Under the pieces are notes generated by a model. It saw only the letters and a list, made by a program, of their open reading frames with translations, made no database searches and was not told where the DNA came from. From assembly GCA_964006375.1 (NCBI GenBank), contig OZ023267.1:39324721-39388720 (forward strand): DNA of 64,000 bases, given 5' to 3'. Positions 22,598 through 33,349 of this stretch are shown one piece after another. The first letter of the stretch is position 1. Every line of letters starts with the position of its first letter. Source of the stretch: Tillus elongatus. Lineage: Eukaryota > Arthropoda > Insecta > Coleoptera > Cleridae. The translations under genes and the position numbers were made by a program.

Positions 22598-22925
22598 TCT
22601 TTAACGTCGGCCTATTTCCGCGACTATGGCCAATCACCGACGCCAGGGAGCAGTTTCACCTCGCTATCCTGGAAATTTTGCCGAACCCCTGCCTTTTTGT
22701 GAGGAGGGTAGAGATCTTTAACGTGCCCAACATCGCATGGACACGGGACCGACGGCTTTACGCCCCCTCCGAAATACGGAACGTGCGTACATTCAATTTG
22801 CTCAAATACAATGCCAGAACTTCGGTTGATGTTAATTGTACAGTTTGTACTGAAAAAGTGAAAGGAGTACCCTTGGATCGAACACAGTACCCTTCGGTTC
22901 AGAAGCACACGTTCTTACCTATTCT
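22598..22925 (-). repeat. tRNA-derived SINE, minus strand
   Basis: Nearly full length. It starts with the 3' end GACGTTAAAG (as CTTTAACGTC at 22600) and CGCGACTATGGCC. It runs through the central GGGACCGACGGCTTTACGCC block to the head TTCAGAAGCACACGTTCTTACC-like sequence at 22900. The B box is diverged (CTTGGATCGAACACAG). Confidence 0.85.
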
Positions 22926-22989
22926 TATTACTAGTTACCAGCTTAAATAATACAGATATTTAAGGCTGTATGTATTTTCACCATGTTTT

Positions 22990-23175
22990 GAACCGCACAA
23001 AAGTTTCGCTCTAACTAGAGCTCGTCAGTACGGTGTACTAATTACAGCGAGAATACACCTATAACGTAATACGGCTATGGTAGCCAGCCTCCTAGAAGAT
23101 TATAAGATGTACGACAGGGTCGCCATCTCGGTGCGGTACCAGGTAGTATGTTGTCACGACAGCTGCAAGAACTGG
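22990..23175 (+). repeat. Copy of the 63-kb inverted-repeat family
   Basis: Matches the arms at 62766-63257: GCTCTAACTAGAGCTC, then AGCGAGAATACACCT, AATACGGCTATGGTAGCCAGCC, and GTAGTATGTTGTCACGACAGC. Its last part runs directly into LINE C-terminal coding sequence, so some of this repeat may itself derive from that LINE. Confidence 0.55.
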
Positions 23176-23610
23176 CTGTGAAACTGGAACTTTTAAATCT
23201 TAGTGCCCCACTATAGATACACTCCTGAACCTATTCTAGAGAACTCAGGATACAGGTTGTACTGGGATCGGACCGTACTCACAGACCAACGAGTTGCCCA
23301 CAACAGGCCAGATATAATAATAGTCCTGCAAACAAGTGACGCTGATTGATGTGGCCATTACGAATACTAATAATCTACATATAAAATACAACGAGATCAT
23401 TATGCACAGATACCTGAAGATGCAAGTGAAGAGACAGCGGAGGGCAGATAGTGTCCGAGTGACTCCAATAGTGATGTCGGAATTGGTGTGGTAGCTAAGA
23501 AACTTCGAGAGAACATTAAGAGACAGGGTCTTGGAGAGGACCTTTATAAGGTTCTGCAGAAGGCGATAATACATGCAACTACCCACACCGCGCGAAGATT
23601 CCTGGGAAAT
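23150..23610 (+). pseudogene. LINE C-terminal domain fragment
   Basis: After correction of frames by eye, the text reads RYTPEPILENSGYRLYWDRT, RPDIII, a LIDVAI block with a stop, and then LRENIKRQGLGEDLYKVLQK with HTARRFLG (frame 23488-23610). The order 'PEP-V-L-E-N ... YWDRT ... NRPDI ... IDIA' is the conserved C-terminal region found after the polymerase in several non-LTR retrotransposon groups. At least two frameshifts and no RT domain, so it is dead. The clade is unclear. Confidence 0.65.
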
Positions 23611-23983
23611 GAGAATTTGTCGGGTTGTCGTTCAGAACCCGACAACTTGGAAAGGGCCCCATCCGAGTTCAGTGTCTTTGTTATTTGAGATACCTGGGAT
23701 GAGTAAATGTTTCCCTTTGAGGGAGTGTGAAAGTCATTCAGGCTAGAGTCGATAATAATAACGCAAGACTTATATTTCGTAAAAATAAAATGAGGAGTTT
23801 CAGAGATATAGCATTTTCAACTACAACATTTGATAAAATACTAAGGTTGGACATTGTGACTGGAAACTGAAACAAAATTATACAACATTTATACAATATT
23901 TGGAGAATTTTTAATAAACTTGCCTCCGGAAAAAAATTATTCTTTAATACAAAAACTAAGTCTCTAGGGGGCGTAGATATATA
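23611..23983. other. Unassigned spacer
   Basis: AT-rich, no motif. Ends at the TA that serves as target for the transposon starting at 23984. Confidence 0.4.
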
Positions 23984-26035
23984 CAGTGTGTCCACGGATT
24001 GAGTGTCGGTAAGGTATAAGTGATAAAAACATTTCGAATTAGATTATGATATTCTGGGAATCGCTCCTACTTTGTCCTAAACTGAGATGTTGAGAAAATG
24101 AACAAAATCAATTAATATACAGGGTGGTTTATAACTGATGTAATGAAATGTATTAAGAGTAAACTACCTTCATTTATGAAGATATCGCAAAAAGTTATTA
24201 ACAAAAACTGTTTATAATTAAAATTTATGACAGGCTCTCAATTTGCAAACAGATCAGCGTACTATGAATTTTTGTAGCTGCGACTTTATTTAAATGACGT
24301 TCGACGGCTTCTGTGAATAGGTGTACTTTAAAGAATACTTGAAACTGTATTAAAAAGTCTTTACCATAATTAAACTTGGGGTAGGTTTGCTTTTATCTCA
24401 GCCAATAAAAAAAGTAAAGTAAAGGCACAATTGGACATTCGAAGCAATAATTGGCGAGTTGCATGGCTACTTGAGCTCTGCCTTGCTGTTCGTTTCCCGG
24501 GATAGTACTTATTTGGAAAATTGTAACGTCAATTTTATTTGTCACGAACGGCAAGCTTCTGTATTTCAAATGTTAACAATAGATCAAAAAGTGTTTATTG
24601 TGCAGTGCTATAGTTTGGGTGAAGAACATTCTTATCAGGGAGTGATAAGAAAATTCTTGAACGCTGTTGTTACCAAATTTATGCACACTGTGAGTGTTTT
24701 AAATGTTAAGAAGACAAAATCCGACCTAAATGAAGAAGACAATGCTGCAGCTGCACTAGCTATGGATTCTGTTGGCGTTTTCCGAAATTATCATTAAGAA
24801 AAAGGGCATTAGAAATTGGAAATATTAGCAAATCGCATTTGCAACAAATTTATCGTACCAACAAGGTGAAACCTTTCAAAGCAAAACTTCTACACACTTT
24901 GGAAGAAAATGACGAGTCATTTTTGTTTATGGTACAGCGAGCAATATCTACAAAATCACAATTTTGGCAGAAGTATTATTTTTTCGGACGAATCCACTTT
25001 CACCACTAATAGGGTGGTAAATTCCCAAAATGCACGGCATTGGTCTATGGAGAATCCAAATTATAGAGTTAATTGCAGAAGACAATGCCATAAAAAAGTA
25101 AATGTGTGGTGTGTTGTTTCTTACACTGGGATAATTGGGCCATATTTTTTTGCGCGGAATATGAACCAATACAGTTATCTGGAAATGCTGGAAAATATTC
25201 TTCAAGACCATTTGCATAACATGTCACTAGAAGATAGACAAACAGCATACTTTCAGCATGACGGACACCCAGGACATGCAACAGGAATCGTTTAAGAATG
25301 GTTAGATCGCAAATTTCCTGGGCGGTGAATTGGTCAATATGGGCCAATACCTTGGCCTCCCAGAAGTCCCGATTTTACCTTAATGGACTTTTATTTATGG
25401 GGCTATCTCAAACCGAAAGTCTACGCGGCTCCATTAACCAACGATCTTGATTTGTTGAAACTGAGGTTGAGAGAGGCAATTGACGATATTCCAATTCAAC
25501 ATATTCAAAATGCCTACAAAGCATTTACTAAACGGGCTGAGTTATGTGTATCGGTTGGTGGCAGCACATGTGAATAATTTCTTTATTTTTCGTTGTTCGT
25601 TTTGATTTTTGTTAGCAATAAGCGTTTTGTATTTTACTAACAAATTATTATTTAACATTGTATGGTTACTTACTTTGCGCACCTGCGTTCAGAAAACCAC
25701 AGGTAAAAAACTCCATGTTGATAGGGAAAAAATGTTAATAATTTACTTGAAATTTCAAAGTAGGCTGATCTGGCTGAAAATTGAGAAACTGTCATAGATT
25801 TTAATTATAAACAAGTTTTGTAAATAACTTTTTGCGGTATCTTCATAAACGAAGGTAGTTTACTCCTAACACATTTAATTAAATCAGTTCTAAAACACGC
25901 TGTATATTAATTGATTTTGTTCATTTCCTCAAAATGTTTGTTTAAGACAAATCAGGAGCGATTCCCAAAATACCATAATCTAATTCAAAAATTTTTTGTC
26001 ACTTATACCTTATCCACACTCAATCCGTGGACACA

Positions 26036-26038
<3 letters not shown>
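23984..26038 (+). mobile_element. Full-length mariner-like transposon with 260-bp inverted ends
   Basis: The left end CAGTGTGTCCACGGATTGAG (23984) and right end CTCAATCCGTGGACACACTG (26038) are exact inverted copies over 20 bp. Similarity continues inward for about 260 bp on each side (23984-24250, 25775-26038), including a shared AACTTTTTGCGGTATCTTC block. Both ends abut TA, the Tc1/mariner target. A degraded transposase lies between the arms. The right end inserted beside, or seeded, a long (TA)n tract. Confidence 0.85.
24560..25577 (+). pseudogene. Mariner-like transposase, broken
   Basis: The N-terminal part (24570-24660) reads MLTIDQKVFIVQCYSLGEEH, the helix-turn-helix region seen at the start of this insect transposase group. 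The catalytic part follows in shifted frames: IFSDESTFTTNRVVN near 24985 with the first Asp, VNVWCVVSYTGIIGPYFF near 25100, YFQHDGHPGHATGIV near 25250 with the second Asp, and RSPDFTLMDFYLWGYLKPKV near 25365 with the third acidic residue. Stops at 25293 and 25326 and a frameshift near 24800-24900 disable it. Family by motif: IS630/Tc1/mariner superfamily. Confidence 0.85.

Positions 26039-26127
<89 letters not shown>
26039..26127. repeat. (TA)n microsatellite
   Basis: About 90 bp of TA repeats immediately outside the right end of the mariner-like element. Confidence 0.97.
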
Positions 26128-26129
<2 letters not shown>

Positions 26130-26469
26130 TCTACGTCTGAAACTGACCTAGGATATGCGTTCCAGAGGCTCTAATTTGCGTTCATTTGAAAAGAAATTGA
26201 AAATTTGAGCCGTTACCTCACTATAAATGAAATTTGTTATAAAAATTTGATAAAAACCTGATATTGGTGTTTGGTTATTTAATATAAATACACGGTTTCG
26301 AATGGAACTCATCCGCGTGAAACACATTATATTAAATTTTAGTTATACCTAGACTCTTCATAAACGTTTCTATGTGTTACATACAAAAAAAAATTATAAT
26401 AAATTATATAATTTAGGCAAAGAAACCAGAAATAAGTGTTTTGTTAAAGTATTACTGAACAGAAAACGT

Positions 26470-26512
26470 ATGAAAATTGGCTACTATAACGCACTTGCTG
26501 CATCTCGACTAC
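26470..26512 (+). repeat. Solo end of the MITE-like module
   Basis: Only the terminal block survives: GAAAATTGGCTACTATAACG followed by CACTTGCTGCATC. Confidence 0.55.
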
Positions 26513-27017
26513 TTTATTAATATTTCTTCTTGAAGGCTACTATTGAAATGAGCGACCAGAATGAAGAACGATTTTATTTTTTGCAACAATAACTAACTTA
26601 AGTAACTAATTAGAGCCAGATGTGTATTATAGTGCAGTTGAAAATGGTGTTTTACGTAGAGAACCACAACGGGATGTCACAGGGAATGCAAGAGAATAAT
26701 GTGTGAGGTCGGAAGTTAACATATGCGAGTAGTTAGGTTAATGAGGGGCTCCAGCCTCATTATGGGTTCATGTTCCCTGCCGATGTGGACAGATTTAGAG
26801 GTGGAGAAGCTAAATACCGACGTCTTGCAACTAGTGCAGGATCTTTAAGATTTTCCACCTTATAGAGCTTCTCCTAAAAGAAAAAAAATCTCGTGTTAAG
26901 GCAATTATAATCTCATTATAAGTTAGTAGGATTCTAAGCTTCTTAATCTAGGGCAACAATTAGAAGACTAGATGTTGAAGTGTGGTTCCTACTACAATGC
27001 GTTGTAAATAATAACTT
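26513..27017. other. Unassigned stretch
   Basis: Contains a small palindrome (ATGAGG..GGAGCCTCAT type) near 26738-26760. No gene or repeat family recognised. Confidence 0.35.
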
Positions 27018-27244
27018 ATAGACTATGTCTATAAAGTAACGCATAAATTGAATAAAATTGAAAGTGACTATTATTAACGAAAATTCAAAAACAGGTCGAT
27101 TTTTATTTTCAATAACTAACTTTTTGATATAAAAATCTCACCCTCATCATGATAACTCGTCAAGGGGTAGCTATCTTTTCTAAATTTTCAAATTGGATTG
27201 TGGGTAGTGTGACATATTTTTAAAGGTAATCCAATTCTCTATTC

Positions 27245-27428
27245 AGCAACTCCATTTTTGTAGGAATAAAATAAAGTAAGTAATTTTTATTATGAGTAAC
27301 ACTTAACACAAATGATAAGCCTATAAAGAATTACATAGTTCAGTCTTTACTGGCTTCACTTGTGTTAGGTGTTATTGATAATAAAAAGTGTTATTAGTCA
27401 CTTTATTTTCTTCCTACAAAAAAAATGG
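27245..27428. repeat. 180-bp near-perfect palindrome
   Basis: The left half starts CCATTTTTGTAGGAATAAA and the right half ends TTCCTACAAAAAAAATGG. Between them, AACACTTAACACAAATGATAAG faces CTTCACTTGTGTTAGGTGTT around a centre near 27335. The right half is also repeated in direct orientation at 28795-28880, inside the right arm of the surrounding transposon. Confidence 0.7.
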
Positions 27429-27758
27429 TATTAAGACAAAGCAAGTGCGTTATGGTAGTGAATTTTCATAGAAATGATCTGGCACCAAATATTTTATTAT
27501 AACTTTTTTTTCTTGTAACATAGAAATCTGAATTTTTGTGTATAGTTTACCTTTTATATCATAAACCTACCCACTAAATTTGGTTATCATAGCTTTTTTA
27601 TTTTTTGAGATAAAATATTTTTTTGAATGAAAACTCAAAATTTTTCCGGAAAACCTCATCCGATTTTTCTGAATAACAAACTTGTCCAAGCCACTTACAA
27701 AAGGAAGGTACATGCCAAATTTTATCAAAATAGGCCCACTATTTTTTGAGTTATCGGT

Positions 27759-27851
<93 letters not shown>

Positions 27852-27985
27852 TAAAACTGAAACCGGATATGGGTTCTAGGGGTCCTCGTTCACGCTCATT
27901 TGCAAAAAAGTTTTCAAAATTCAAAAGTCGGGATCTCTCCATTAGTGAATTTTTTCTACGAAAATTCACTAATAGAGAATAAAAT
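27429..27985 (+). mobile_element. Tract element copy 5, short complete form
   Basis: A clean 557-bp member. It has a 5' end (GCAAGTGCGTTATGGTAGTG), about 290 bp of body, then TTATCGGTGTGA and a (TA)n tract (27762-27848). The conserved post-tract block ACTGAAACCGGATATGGG follows, then GGGATCTCTCCATTAGTGAA and the closing hairpin at 27943-27972. The sequence TAGTGAATTTTCATAGAAA near the 5' end is an inverted match, one base off, to the outer strand of the 3' hairpin. No coding capacity. Confidence 0.8.
27762..27848. repeat. (TA)n tract inside tract element
   Basis: About 87 bp of TA repeats between the conserved blocks GTTATCGGTGTGA and CATTAAAACTGAAAC. Confidence 0.97.
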
Positions 27986-28004
27986 GGTGTTATGGATTAT
28001 AATC

Positions 28005-28500
28005 AAATGTTCAAAACGCCCGCGCTCTCGTGCCAGGCAATATTCCAAACGGTCAACAAAATCTTGTTAAACTATATTTATAATCTCTGGAGAAATCTTG
28101 GTACATTCAGTTCTAAATCTTGTTTTTAATTCGTCGATAGTATATGGTTTACTTTTGAATAGCACATTCTTAAAATGATCCCACAAAAAATCCAAGGGAG
28201 TAAGGTCAGGTGATCTTGCTGGCCACTCAATTGCACCACGCCTGCCAATCCATCTGTTGGCAAATTACGTTTAATTTAATTTCTTCACTAATAGACCGGC
28301 GACCTGTTTTTGGAAAATCTTCTACGCTGGACTTTTCTCGAAATTTACTATCTATTCGACTACCTGTTGGTTGATTGATATACATATCTAGATATTCAGT
28401 ATTAAACAGAATACACAACTCTGTCTGAGTTTGTATCCTGTCACCATGACCAATCCTGATTAGAAATTCAATTCTTTGAGCTATTGATATTACCAACAAC
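28005..28500 (-). pseudogene. Mariner-like transposase with internal deletion
   Basis: Minus strand. The N-terminal helix-turn-helix part (28255-28499) reads SIAQRIEFLIRIGHGDR, then SRIDSKFREKSSVEDFPKTG. It jumps directly into the C-terminal catalytic part (28250 downwards): NRWIGRRGAIEWPARSPDLT, then PLDFLWDHFKNVLFKSKPYT, ending near 28005. The first two catalytic Asp blocks are absent. The deletion joins the two halves at 'NVICQ/NRW' with a frame change. This is the usual form of a non-autonomous deletion derivative. Confidence 0.8.
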
Positions 28501-29267
28501 TAAATAATTAATTTGCACAATAACGTAAATTTACAACAATTTTCTGTAAATTGTATCGGAAAAATTATGAAACTTATCCTTGATTAAGTTTTATGACACA
28601 TGCCAGACAGCACATAATTGTTATCATCAGTAGATTGTTACATATACCACATAGTATACAACAAAATCTCCAAGAAGAAGACAATCTCGTACAAGAAGCC
28701 CAACATTTTGAGCATTGTTTACAGACCTTGAGATATTGAAGTATCATATAATAAGTATCATATCAATATCATAAGACTGGACTATGTAATTCTTTACGGG
28801 CTTCACTTGTGTTAGGTGCTTTTGATAATAAAAAGTGTTATTAGTCACTTTATTTTATTCCTACAAAAAAAAATGCTATTGTTGAATAGGGAATAGAGAA
28901 TAAAATGGTGTTGTGGAATATAATAGAGAAAAGAATATAAAAACATTTAAAAAGATGTATCACACTACCCACCGTCAAATTTTAAAATTCCGAAGGAATA
29001 GCTACCCTTTGAAGAGTTATAACGACAGGAGTAAGATTTTTGCATAAAAAAGTAAATTTTTTCAAACAAAAATCGACCTGTTTTTTTCCCAATAATCCAT
29101 AAAAACAGCTTTGGTGTTCCTTTCAAGATGTTAAATCGGAATTACCTGTTATAGGCTATGTATTTTAAACTATTTTATTTGGATAGGTCTCCAGCCACAA
29201 TTGCAAATTTTGAGAAAAAATTCAGCCAAAAGTACGAAAACTCTTAACTAACCGGTTTCGTGAAGCA

Positions 29268-29269
<2 letters not shown>

Positions 29270-29343
<74 letters not shown>

Positions 29344-29560
29344 TACGACGATAACTAAAAAATAATCGACGGATTTTTATGAAGTCTGGCAGGCGTGTTC
29401 CTTTTGTAAATCGCTTGGATATGTTTGTCAGCCAGGAAAATCTGACCAGGTTTCCTGAGAAATTGTTGGGTTGTCTTCCGTAATATTTTGATATCTTCGG
29501 AAATAACAAAGCTATTGTAACCAAAATTGTTAACCATGCTGGTCTTATAGAACCTATGGT
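29270..29560 (-). repeat. Tract element fragment with (TA)n
   Basis: A (TA)n tract at 29270-29342 is followed by CGATAACTAAAAAATAATCG, CAGCCAGGAAAATCTGACC and ATATCTTCGGAAATAACAAAG, the usual order after the tract. Neither terminal hairpin nor CTGGACGC end is present. Confidence 0.7.
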
Positions 29561-29892
29561 ATATGGCAAACAGTTTTTGATTTTCCGTTTCCATTACAAT
29601 GCTTCCACGTGTTTAAGGCGTTGTGAAAGTAAGCTAAATCCGTAAGTTAAACAGCAAAATACAATAAATCTGTTAAAAAATATAAAATTTATATCGATAA
29701 CTGCGGCGAATGGAATGTCGTTATTGGTATCATAAATAACTAATATGTAATATGTACACCATCTACTATAAATTATATATTAGCCATATTTTTCTAACTA
29801 AGCACATTATTAGCTTAAAACGCAAATACACGGGATGCAGATTTATTTATTTATTTATTTATGTACTTGCAAATAACGTAAATATTACTAAA

Positions 29893-30988
29893 ACTCTGGA
29901 CGCAGCAACTGCGTTATGGTAGTGAATTTTCATAAAAATGTTTTTATTGCAAATATGTGTGTTGTCTTTTTAAGAAAGCAGGCATCAATTTTGGTTACCA
30001 GTATAATCTATATAGTAAAAACAATGTGCCATGTTTCATAAAAATAACTTTGTGTGAAAATGTACAAAAATTTCCAAAAGTAAACTTAAAGTGTTCCCGG
30101 AAAAACTCGTTTCTTGGTCAACCTTATAGGTTAATAGCAAATTGGGCTATTCAAATTTGAAGCATTTGATCAAAATTCGCTACCATAACGCACATGCTGC
30201 ATCCAGAATTTCTTTTCTTACAAACATGCATTATATTTCGATGGAAAATGCAATAAGATAAGGCGTGTTTGATTAAAAAAAAAAGAAAATTTGTATCACT
30301 TATGGGCCACTCTGTGATTGTAGAAATATTTTTTAAGATGTAGCTCAACACACCCTATAATTAATATATACAATTTTTTTTTCATATCTTGTATAATAAC
30401 GGATATATTGAGCTTTATTGATTTTTTACGAAAATTGGACAAAAATTATATACCATTAAACGATAAACTCTATAGCTAAGACTACTGCCAAGCATCAGAG
30501 AAAGGGTCTATTTGAATTTGAATTTTCTGGAAACATTTTAGTAAAATGAAGGACAATGGCGGTTGAAACTAAGACTTCAGGGTTTGTAAAACATCCTTTT
30601 TGAGACATTTGATTTCCAAAGCCCGTATTAGATTCAAGTTATTTGCCTAAATGTTGGCGACTTTGACGTTTTAAATCGCAATTTTGACGTTTTGAGGAAA
30701 ACCCCAATTAATTTTTCTTTAAATGACTATGACTTTTTTGTCTTTTGACCAACATAGCTAAGTTTTGGTATGTGAGTTACCTATAAGGATACAAACCCGC
30801 GTATCAAATTTGGTTGCCCTTACTTTGTTAATTCCGGAGATATAATTTTTTTTCTAAAGAAAACACAAAATTGTCCGGGAAAACCTGGGCAGATTTTCCT
30901 TGATAACGAACCTATCCAAACCATTTGCAAAAGAAATTTATTCACCAAATTTAATCAAAATCGGCGTATTATTTTTTAGTTATCAGTT

Positions 30989-31060
<72 letters not shown>

Positions 31061-31196
31061 AAACATATAAAAATTGAAACTGACCCCGGATATGTTTTCT
31101 GGGGGGGCTAATTAGCGCTCATTTGAAGAAATTTTTTCAAAATTATAAAAGTTGGGATCTCCTCATTAGTGAATTTTTTTTAAGAAAATTCACTAA
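29893..31196 (+). mobile_element. Tract element copy 6, full long form
   Basis: The most complete long copy, 1.3 kb. It opens with a MITE-like module (29896-30212) bounded by CTCTGGACGCAGCAACTGCG and its inverted copy ACGCACATGCTGCATCCAG. A body of about 770 bp follows, with ACGAAAATTGGACAAAAATT, AACTTTGTGTGAAAATGTAC and others, then the (TA)n tract (30991-31057), AATTGAAACTGACCCCGGAT and the closing hairpin at 31160-31192. Comparable in extent to 6203-7397 on the other strand. Non-coding. Confidence 0.8.
30991..31057. repeat. (TA)n tract inside tract element
   Basis: About 67 bp of TA repeats at the fixed internal position. Confidence 0.97.
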
Positions 31197-31379
31197 AAAC
31201 CTAACTGCTGTTGTGATAAGCACAATGAAACCGACATTATAATCGTCATTAATTTTTCTAAAATAAACAATGAAACATTTCTGGAATTATTTGAAAGTTA
31301 AGAATTAAATATCTAATTTTCTAGGAAACAGAGGCAGATTCAAAACATGATAACGAGACACATTCATGGGCTTAGGGGA

Positions 31380-31522
31380 GTGTTTATTACTGTGCAAATA
31401 TTCGAATACTCGACGAATATTCGGATACTCCACGAATATTCGAATACTCTAATAATTCGAATAGTCGTGAAGCTTTCGGAACGAATATTCGAATACACAA
31501 ACGGATAAATTCCCAGCACTAC
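31380..31522 (-). repeat. hAT-like end with CGAATATTCG array
   Basis: At least six imperfect copies of the self-complementary word CGAATATTCG / TATTCGAATA within 130 bp. On the minus strand the block opens TAGTGCTGGGAATTTATCC, which looks like a hAT-type inverted terminal repeat followed by subterminal motifs. It is joined directly to a SINE at 31523. Confidence 0.45.
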
Positions 31523-31828
31523 CAGGGAGCAGTTTCACCTCACTATCCTGGTGGCCGTTTTGCCGAACCCCTGTCTTTCTGTAAGGAGGGTAGGGATCTT
31601 TAACGTACCCAACATCGCATGGACACGGGACCGACGGCTTTACGCCCCCTCTGAAGGTCGGAACTTGCATACATTCAACTTGCTCAAATACAATGCCAGA
31701 ACCTCGGTTGATGTTAATGTGGCAGTTTGTACTGAAAAAGTGAAAGGAGAACACTGGTATCGAACCCAGTACCCTTTGGTTCAGAGGCACAAGTTCTTGC
31801 CCCTGAACCACCGAGGCTCTAGAGACAA
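31523..31828 (-). repeat. tRNA-derived SINE, minus strand
   Basis: It runs from AGGGAGCAGTTTCACCTCAC through ACGGGACCGACGGC and CAACCTCGGTT-type blocks to the head CCTGAACCACCGAGGCTC at 31801. The B box appears on the minus strand as TGGGTTCGATACCAG. The last 70 bp of the 3' domain are missing. Confidence 0.85.
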
Positions 31829-32729
31829 TACTCTTACTAGTGAAACATGTCCACATAATTACGTGTCTGTTAAATAGATACAGAGTGGTTTCACAATAAA
31901 ATGACGTTTTACCAGCATTAGAAAATACATTTACACAAGTCAGGAGCTGATGATAAGATCTCAGGAAAATCGACGGACATCCTTAAAAAAATTACGTATG
32001 TTCACCGATATTTTCAGCAATTGTAGACCAATTTAAAAAAAAAAATCTTTTACATTTTTATTATTCAGTTACCAAACAGTCTGTGGCTCTGTACTATTTA
32101 TATTGAAATTGACACTTGCATTACAATTCGCTCGGCAACAAAATCTATAAACAATAATAAATTATTGTTTTGTGTGTGTTGCATATAGGAACATACATAT
32201 ACATGTTTACGTAATATAGATGTCGATATACAAGTATACAGGTAGTTTGTGCGAATAAAGAGCCATTTATTTAGTTATCGTTTGCGTGTCAAGGCTTAAG
32301 AAGTGCGGCTGGGTCTTTGGATATACTAGATTATGTACCTGTTGGTAGATTTGTTGCAATAAGAGCAGCCATTGCACTGGTTTATTACATGGTTGGTCAA
32401 TACTCGTTCTATATGATCTATGCATAGATGTATTATGCATACGGTATAAAGCAACACCGGCCGAATTCGACATACTGCTGTAAAAGCTTCTTACACTGTT
32501 GCCAATTGTAGCAATTCAGCTCATAACTGTGTACTTAAAAAAGATTGAACCGTATCATTTATACAGGCCTAGATACCCTATTTCTGCCTTCAAAAACGCT
32601 TGTTTTCCTCTGCGACCGGTTTTGCACTTTACGGCATCGTTAATCACTAAGCAATTGGAAACATCTATGCGCACCTATGACAGCTATGAATAAAAATCTA
32701 AACCCATGATGCAAAGAAAATGAACTTAT
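31829..32729. other. Unassigned stretch
   Basis: No coding motif or repeat match except a short block at 32590-32640 (TCTGCGACCGGTTTTGC and TACGGCATCGTTAA) that resembles the cluster at 2727-2970. Confidence 0.35.
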
Positions 32730-33005
32730 TTGTTGGTTTGTTGCTTAACCCAAACAAGTGTCTTGCATGCAATTCGGTATCTAAATAATCGTGTAATCTA
32801 TGGATATAGTGTTTGGGTTCCCCTGGACGGTAAAATTATTGCCGTTGGAACGAAGACAAAGTCTCTCAACAGCATTTTGGATTCATATTTGTCTTTCACC
32901 CACCACATAATAAAGGTTGTCAAAAAGAGAAACAGTGCACACTGTGCCATTTACAGTTTGAGATCCTTTATTGAACGTACAGTACTGCTCAAGGTTTATA
33001 GATGA
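32730..33005 (+). pseudogene. LINE post-polymerase fragment
   Basis: The open frame includes YGYSVWVPLDGKIIAVGTKT and later SILDSYLSFTHHIIKVVKKR, then HCAIYSLRSFIERTVLLKVY. The 'LDS-LSF--HI--V' arrangement matches the region just after the reverse-transcriptase fingers/palm in jockey-like LINEs. Only about 90 codons remain. It belongs to a different subfamily from the intact LINE at 12445 and abuts a fragment of that family at 33028. Confidence 0.5.
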
Positions 33006-33027
33006 AAGAGGTTTCATAGTAACTCTC

Positions 33028-33343
33028 GACTAATTCATCTGTTGCATTTACCAGTCACCTTCTGATAACAACTTTGTCCAGCTCTTCGACTACCTTCCTG
33101 AAAAAACCGACCATCTGATTTCTGAATATCCTTCCTCCGAGGTCACTATTCTTGGTGACATCAATGTCCATAACAAGGAATGGCTAGGATCTTGAAAGCC
33201 GATCCACAAGGGAGAGCAGCGGAGGCCTTTGCAGTCAGCAATTCTTTAGCCAATATGGTTTAGCAACCTACTTACTTTCCTCACATCCAAACCCACAGCT
33301 CAAATCCCTTGGATCTCCTTCTTCTTCGCCGATCACCTCTATT
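33028..33343 (+). pseudogene. LINE endonuclease-domain fragment
   Basis: Close copy of 13083-13397 of the intact LINE, covering the part with GDFNVH (here GDINVH: the catalytic Asp is kept, the Phe changed) and the following 60 codons. Contains a frameshift near 33194 and a TAG near 33260. Truncated at both sides, with no A tail. Confidence 0.85.
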
Positions 33344-33349
33344 CACCAC

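Larger units (their letters stand above)
27018..29168 (-). mobile_element. Internally deleted mariner-like transposon with long inverted ends
   Basis: Arms of roughly 300 bp at 27018-27350 and 28780-29168 are inverted copies; shared blocks include ACAGGTCGATTTTT, AGGGGTAGCTATC/AGGGTAGCTATTCC and TAGGAATAAAATAAAGT. Between them, on the minus strand, lies a transposase remnant with its middle deleted. A tract element (27429-27985) has inserted inside. Outer boundaries are approximate; the outer ends share a CTATAA-containing block with TA nearby. Confidence 0.65.

Noticed and set aside
31551..31877. Frames of about 100 codons over the SINE copies, on either strand (also 22570-22950, 9111-9364)
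   Set aside because: The same peptide words recur only because the SINE recurs. The family has a pol III-type head and no coding conservation.
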